From NCBI GenBank assembly GCA_029210865.1, contig JARGGE010000149.1, positions 1-6,802 on the forward strand: a stretch of 6,802 nt of DNA. The letters run 5' to 3'. Positions 5,597 to 6,802 of this stretch are shown piece after piece; within the stretch, counting starts at the first letter, position 1, and each line of letters starts with the position of its first letter. Made by a program: the position numbers and the translations under genes. The notes below the pieces were generated by a model. The model did not search any database. It had not been told where the DNA came from and saw only the letters and a program-made list of their open reading frames with translations. This stretch comes from Trueperaceae bacterium. Its GTDB lineage: Bacteria > Deinococcota > Deinococci > Deinococcales > Trueperaceae.

Positions 5597-6541
5597 GTGG
5601 CCTGGTTCGATCGGCTGCGCCAGGGGCTCACGAAGACCCGCGACCTGGTGACCTTCGGCGCCACCCGGCGCGGCGACGACTGGGAGATGGACTGGGACGA
5701 CCTGGAGCTCGCGCTGGTCGGCGCCGACGTCGGTGCGCGCATCGCACGCGAGGTCGTCGCGGAGGCCAAGGCGCAGCGCGAGCGCGGCGCGACCTTCCGC
5801 GAAGCGCTCGAGCGCGCGCTCCTCGACCAGCTCGAGGGCTCGAGCGTCCGGCAGAAGCTGCGCCGCGTCGGGTTCGACCTCGACGTCGCGAGGTCGACCG
5901 TCGAGGTCGCCGGCAAGGTGCTGATGATCGTCGGCGTGAACGGCGTCGGCAAGACGACCACGATCGCCAAGCTCGGTCGCTACTACCAGGAGCGCGGCAA
6001 GCGCGTGCGCTTCGCCGCCGGCGACACGTTCCGCGCGGCCGGCAGCGCGCAGCTCGCGGTGTGGGGCGAGCGCCTCGGCATCCCCACCACCATCGGCCCG
6101 GACGGCAGCGACCCGGCCTCCGTCGCCTTCGACGGCGCGCAGCGCCGCCGCGCCGCCGGCGACGACCTGCTGATCGTCGACACCGCCGGCCGCCTGCACA
6201 CCAAGCACAACCTGATGGAGGAGCTGAAGAAGGTCCAGCGCGTGATCGACAAGGCCGACCCCGGCGAACCGCGCGAGACCTGGCTCGTGCTCGACGCCGT
6301 CACCGGCCAGAACGGACTGGAGCAGGCGCGGCGCTTCCACGAGGCCGTCACGCTCACCGGCATCGTGGTCACCAAGCTCGACGGGACCGGCAAGGGCGGC
6401 ATCCTGCTGCCGATCGCGCGGGAGCTCGGCGTGCCGATCAAGTTCGTCGGCGTGGGCGAGCAGGCCGACGACCTGCAGCCGTACGACGCCGCGGCGTACG
6501 TCAAGGCCCTCCTCGACCTCGAGGCGCCGGCAGCAGCGTGA
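5597..6541 (+). CDS. ftsY: Signal recognition particle receptor FtsY
   Basis: FtsY is the membrane-associated GTPase that receives ribosome-SRP complexes and delivers nascent membrane proteins to the Sec translocon. The 314-residue protein opens with an amphipathic membrane-contact segment (AWFDRLRQGLTKTRDLV) and a short N domain, without the long acidic domain of E. coli FtsY. The G domain is complete: G1 GVNGVGKTTT (113-122), the SRP-type GDTFRAAG, G3 DTAGR (195-199), G4 TKLD (259-262) followed by GTGKGG, and the closing GVGEQADDLQPYDA. GTG is taken as start because it gives the family N-terminus and follows the gltX stop by one base; a weak AGGG (5588-5591) lies 5 bases upstream. The stop overlaps the next gene as GTGA. 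In the usual GTAKGG loop, the alanine is glycine here, a mild change. Confidence 0.97.
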   Translation: MAWFDRLRQGLTKTRDLVTFGATRRGDDWEMDWDDLELALVGADVGARIAREVVAEAKAQRERGATFREALERALLDQLEGSSVRQKLRRVGFDLDVARSTVEVAGKVLMIVGVNGVGKTTTIAKLGRYYQERGKRVRFAAGDTFRAAGSAQLAVWGERLGIPTTIGPDGSDPASVAFDGAQRRRAAGDDLLIVDTAGRLHTKHNLMEELKKVQRVIDKADPGEPRETWLVLDAVTGQNGLEQARRFHEAVTLTGIVVTKLDGTGKGGILLPIARELGVPIKFVGVGEQADDLQPYDAAAYVKALLDLEAPAAA

Positions 6542-6802
6542 GCGCACGATCGTCGTCCGCCGCCGAGCCTGCCGAGTTGTCGCCCCGGGGGCCGCTACTG
6601 GTCGTCGGCGCCACCGACCTGGAGCTCGCGGGCATCGTCGCCGGCCTCACCGACGCGCGCGCGACCGCGACCGCCTGGGGCCCCGCCCGGCAGGGCGAAC
6701 TCGGCGCGGCGACGGTCGTCGTGCAGGCGCTGGGCCTCGGCAAGGTGAACACCGCCGCCGGGCTCGCCGTCGCCATCGGGGCGTGGCGGCCGACCGCGGT
6801 GC
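6538..6802 (+). CDS. mqnB: Nucleosidase/phosphorylase-fold protein, probable futalosine hydrolase (5' part)
   Basis: The first 88 codons of a gene run off the right end. After a low-complexity lead (MSARSSSAAEPAEL), the chain reads LLVVGATDLELAGI (about 20-33), the first strand and acidic loop of the MTA/SAH nucleosidase superfamily. GLGKVNTAAGLAVAI (about 66-80) matches that superfamily's nucleoside-binding GxGKVxAA block. Family members cleave the base from a nucleoside. Futalosine hydrolase, which acts in the alternative menaquinone pathway, fits best because of the ATxLELA start and the VNTA wording. MTA/SAH nucleosidase is the main alternative, and the catalytic C-terminal half is not visible. 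The GTG start overlaps the ftsY stop (GTGA), so translation is probably coupled. No ribosome binding site at normal spacing was found. Confidence 0.6.
   Translation, partial: MSARSSSAAEPAELSPRGPLLVVGATDLELAGIVAGLTDARATATAWGPARQGELGAATVVVQALGLGKVNTAAGLAVAIGAWRPTAV

Noticed and set aside
3952..5970. Long minus-strand open frame (672 codons) opposite gltX and ftsY
   Set aside because: It is the antisense shadow of two firmly identified genes. In GC-rich coding DNA such frames stay open by chance, and the translation shows no recognisable domain.

Overview
This is a very GC-rich bacterial stretch (about 70% GC judged by eye, not counted) made almost entirely of conserved housekeeping genes packed end to end. 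The protein details point to the Deinococcus-Thermus phylum (Deinococcota). The S9 protein starts MEQFYGTGRRK and is 128 residues long, as I recall for Thermus S9. L13 carries the HPxRVLEHAVxGMLPK and RLKVYAG signatures. FtsY is short, lacks a long acidic N-terminal domain and has the AGDTFRAAG and LHTKHNLMEELKKV stretches I recall from Thermus FtsY. The glutamyl-tRNA synthetase uses KISKR. This assignment rests on remembered family sequences and is an inference; a mesophilic, Truepera-like lineage would fit the composition.

Layout. Positions 1-468 (minus strand) hold the 5' part of accD, the carboxyltransferase beta subunit of acetyl-CoA carboxylase. A 112-base divergent spacer follows, with a perfect 9-bp dyad. 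On the plus strand, an SDR-fold protein that has lost its catalytic Tyr and Lys (581-1579) overlaps nrdR (1576-2031) by ATGA. A 191-base spacer carries a good extended -10 promoter and a hairpin. It leads into rplM-rpsI (2223-3034, stop and start joined as TGATG), which ends at a very strong GC hairpin (3087-3122).

Downstream are uppP (3159-3959, lipid carrier recycling for cell-wall synthesis), gltX (4039-5595), ftsY (5597-6541) and the start of a nucleoside-hydrolase gene, probably futalosine hydrolase mqnB (6538 to the window end). The last three are joined by a 1-base gap and a GTGA overlap, so they are likely co-translated.

The genes cover core functions: fatty-acid precursor supply, control of deoxynucleotide synthesis, ribosome assembly, wall lipid recycling, tRNA charging, membrane protein targeting and perhaps menaquinone synthesis. 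I see no mobile element, CRISPR array, tRNA, rRNA or obvious exotic system. The least ordinary item is the degenerate SDR protein with acidic tracts translationally coupled to NrdR. It appears to be expressed from a leaderless transcript, because a TATCAT box sits 6 bases before its start codon.
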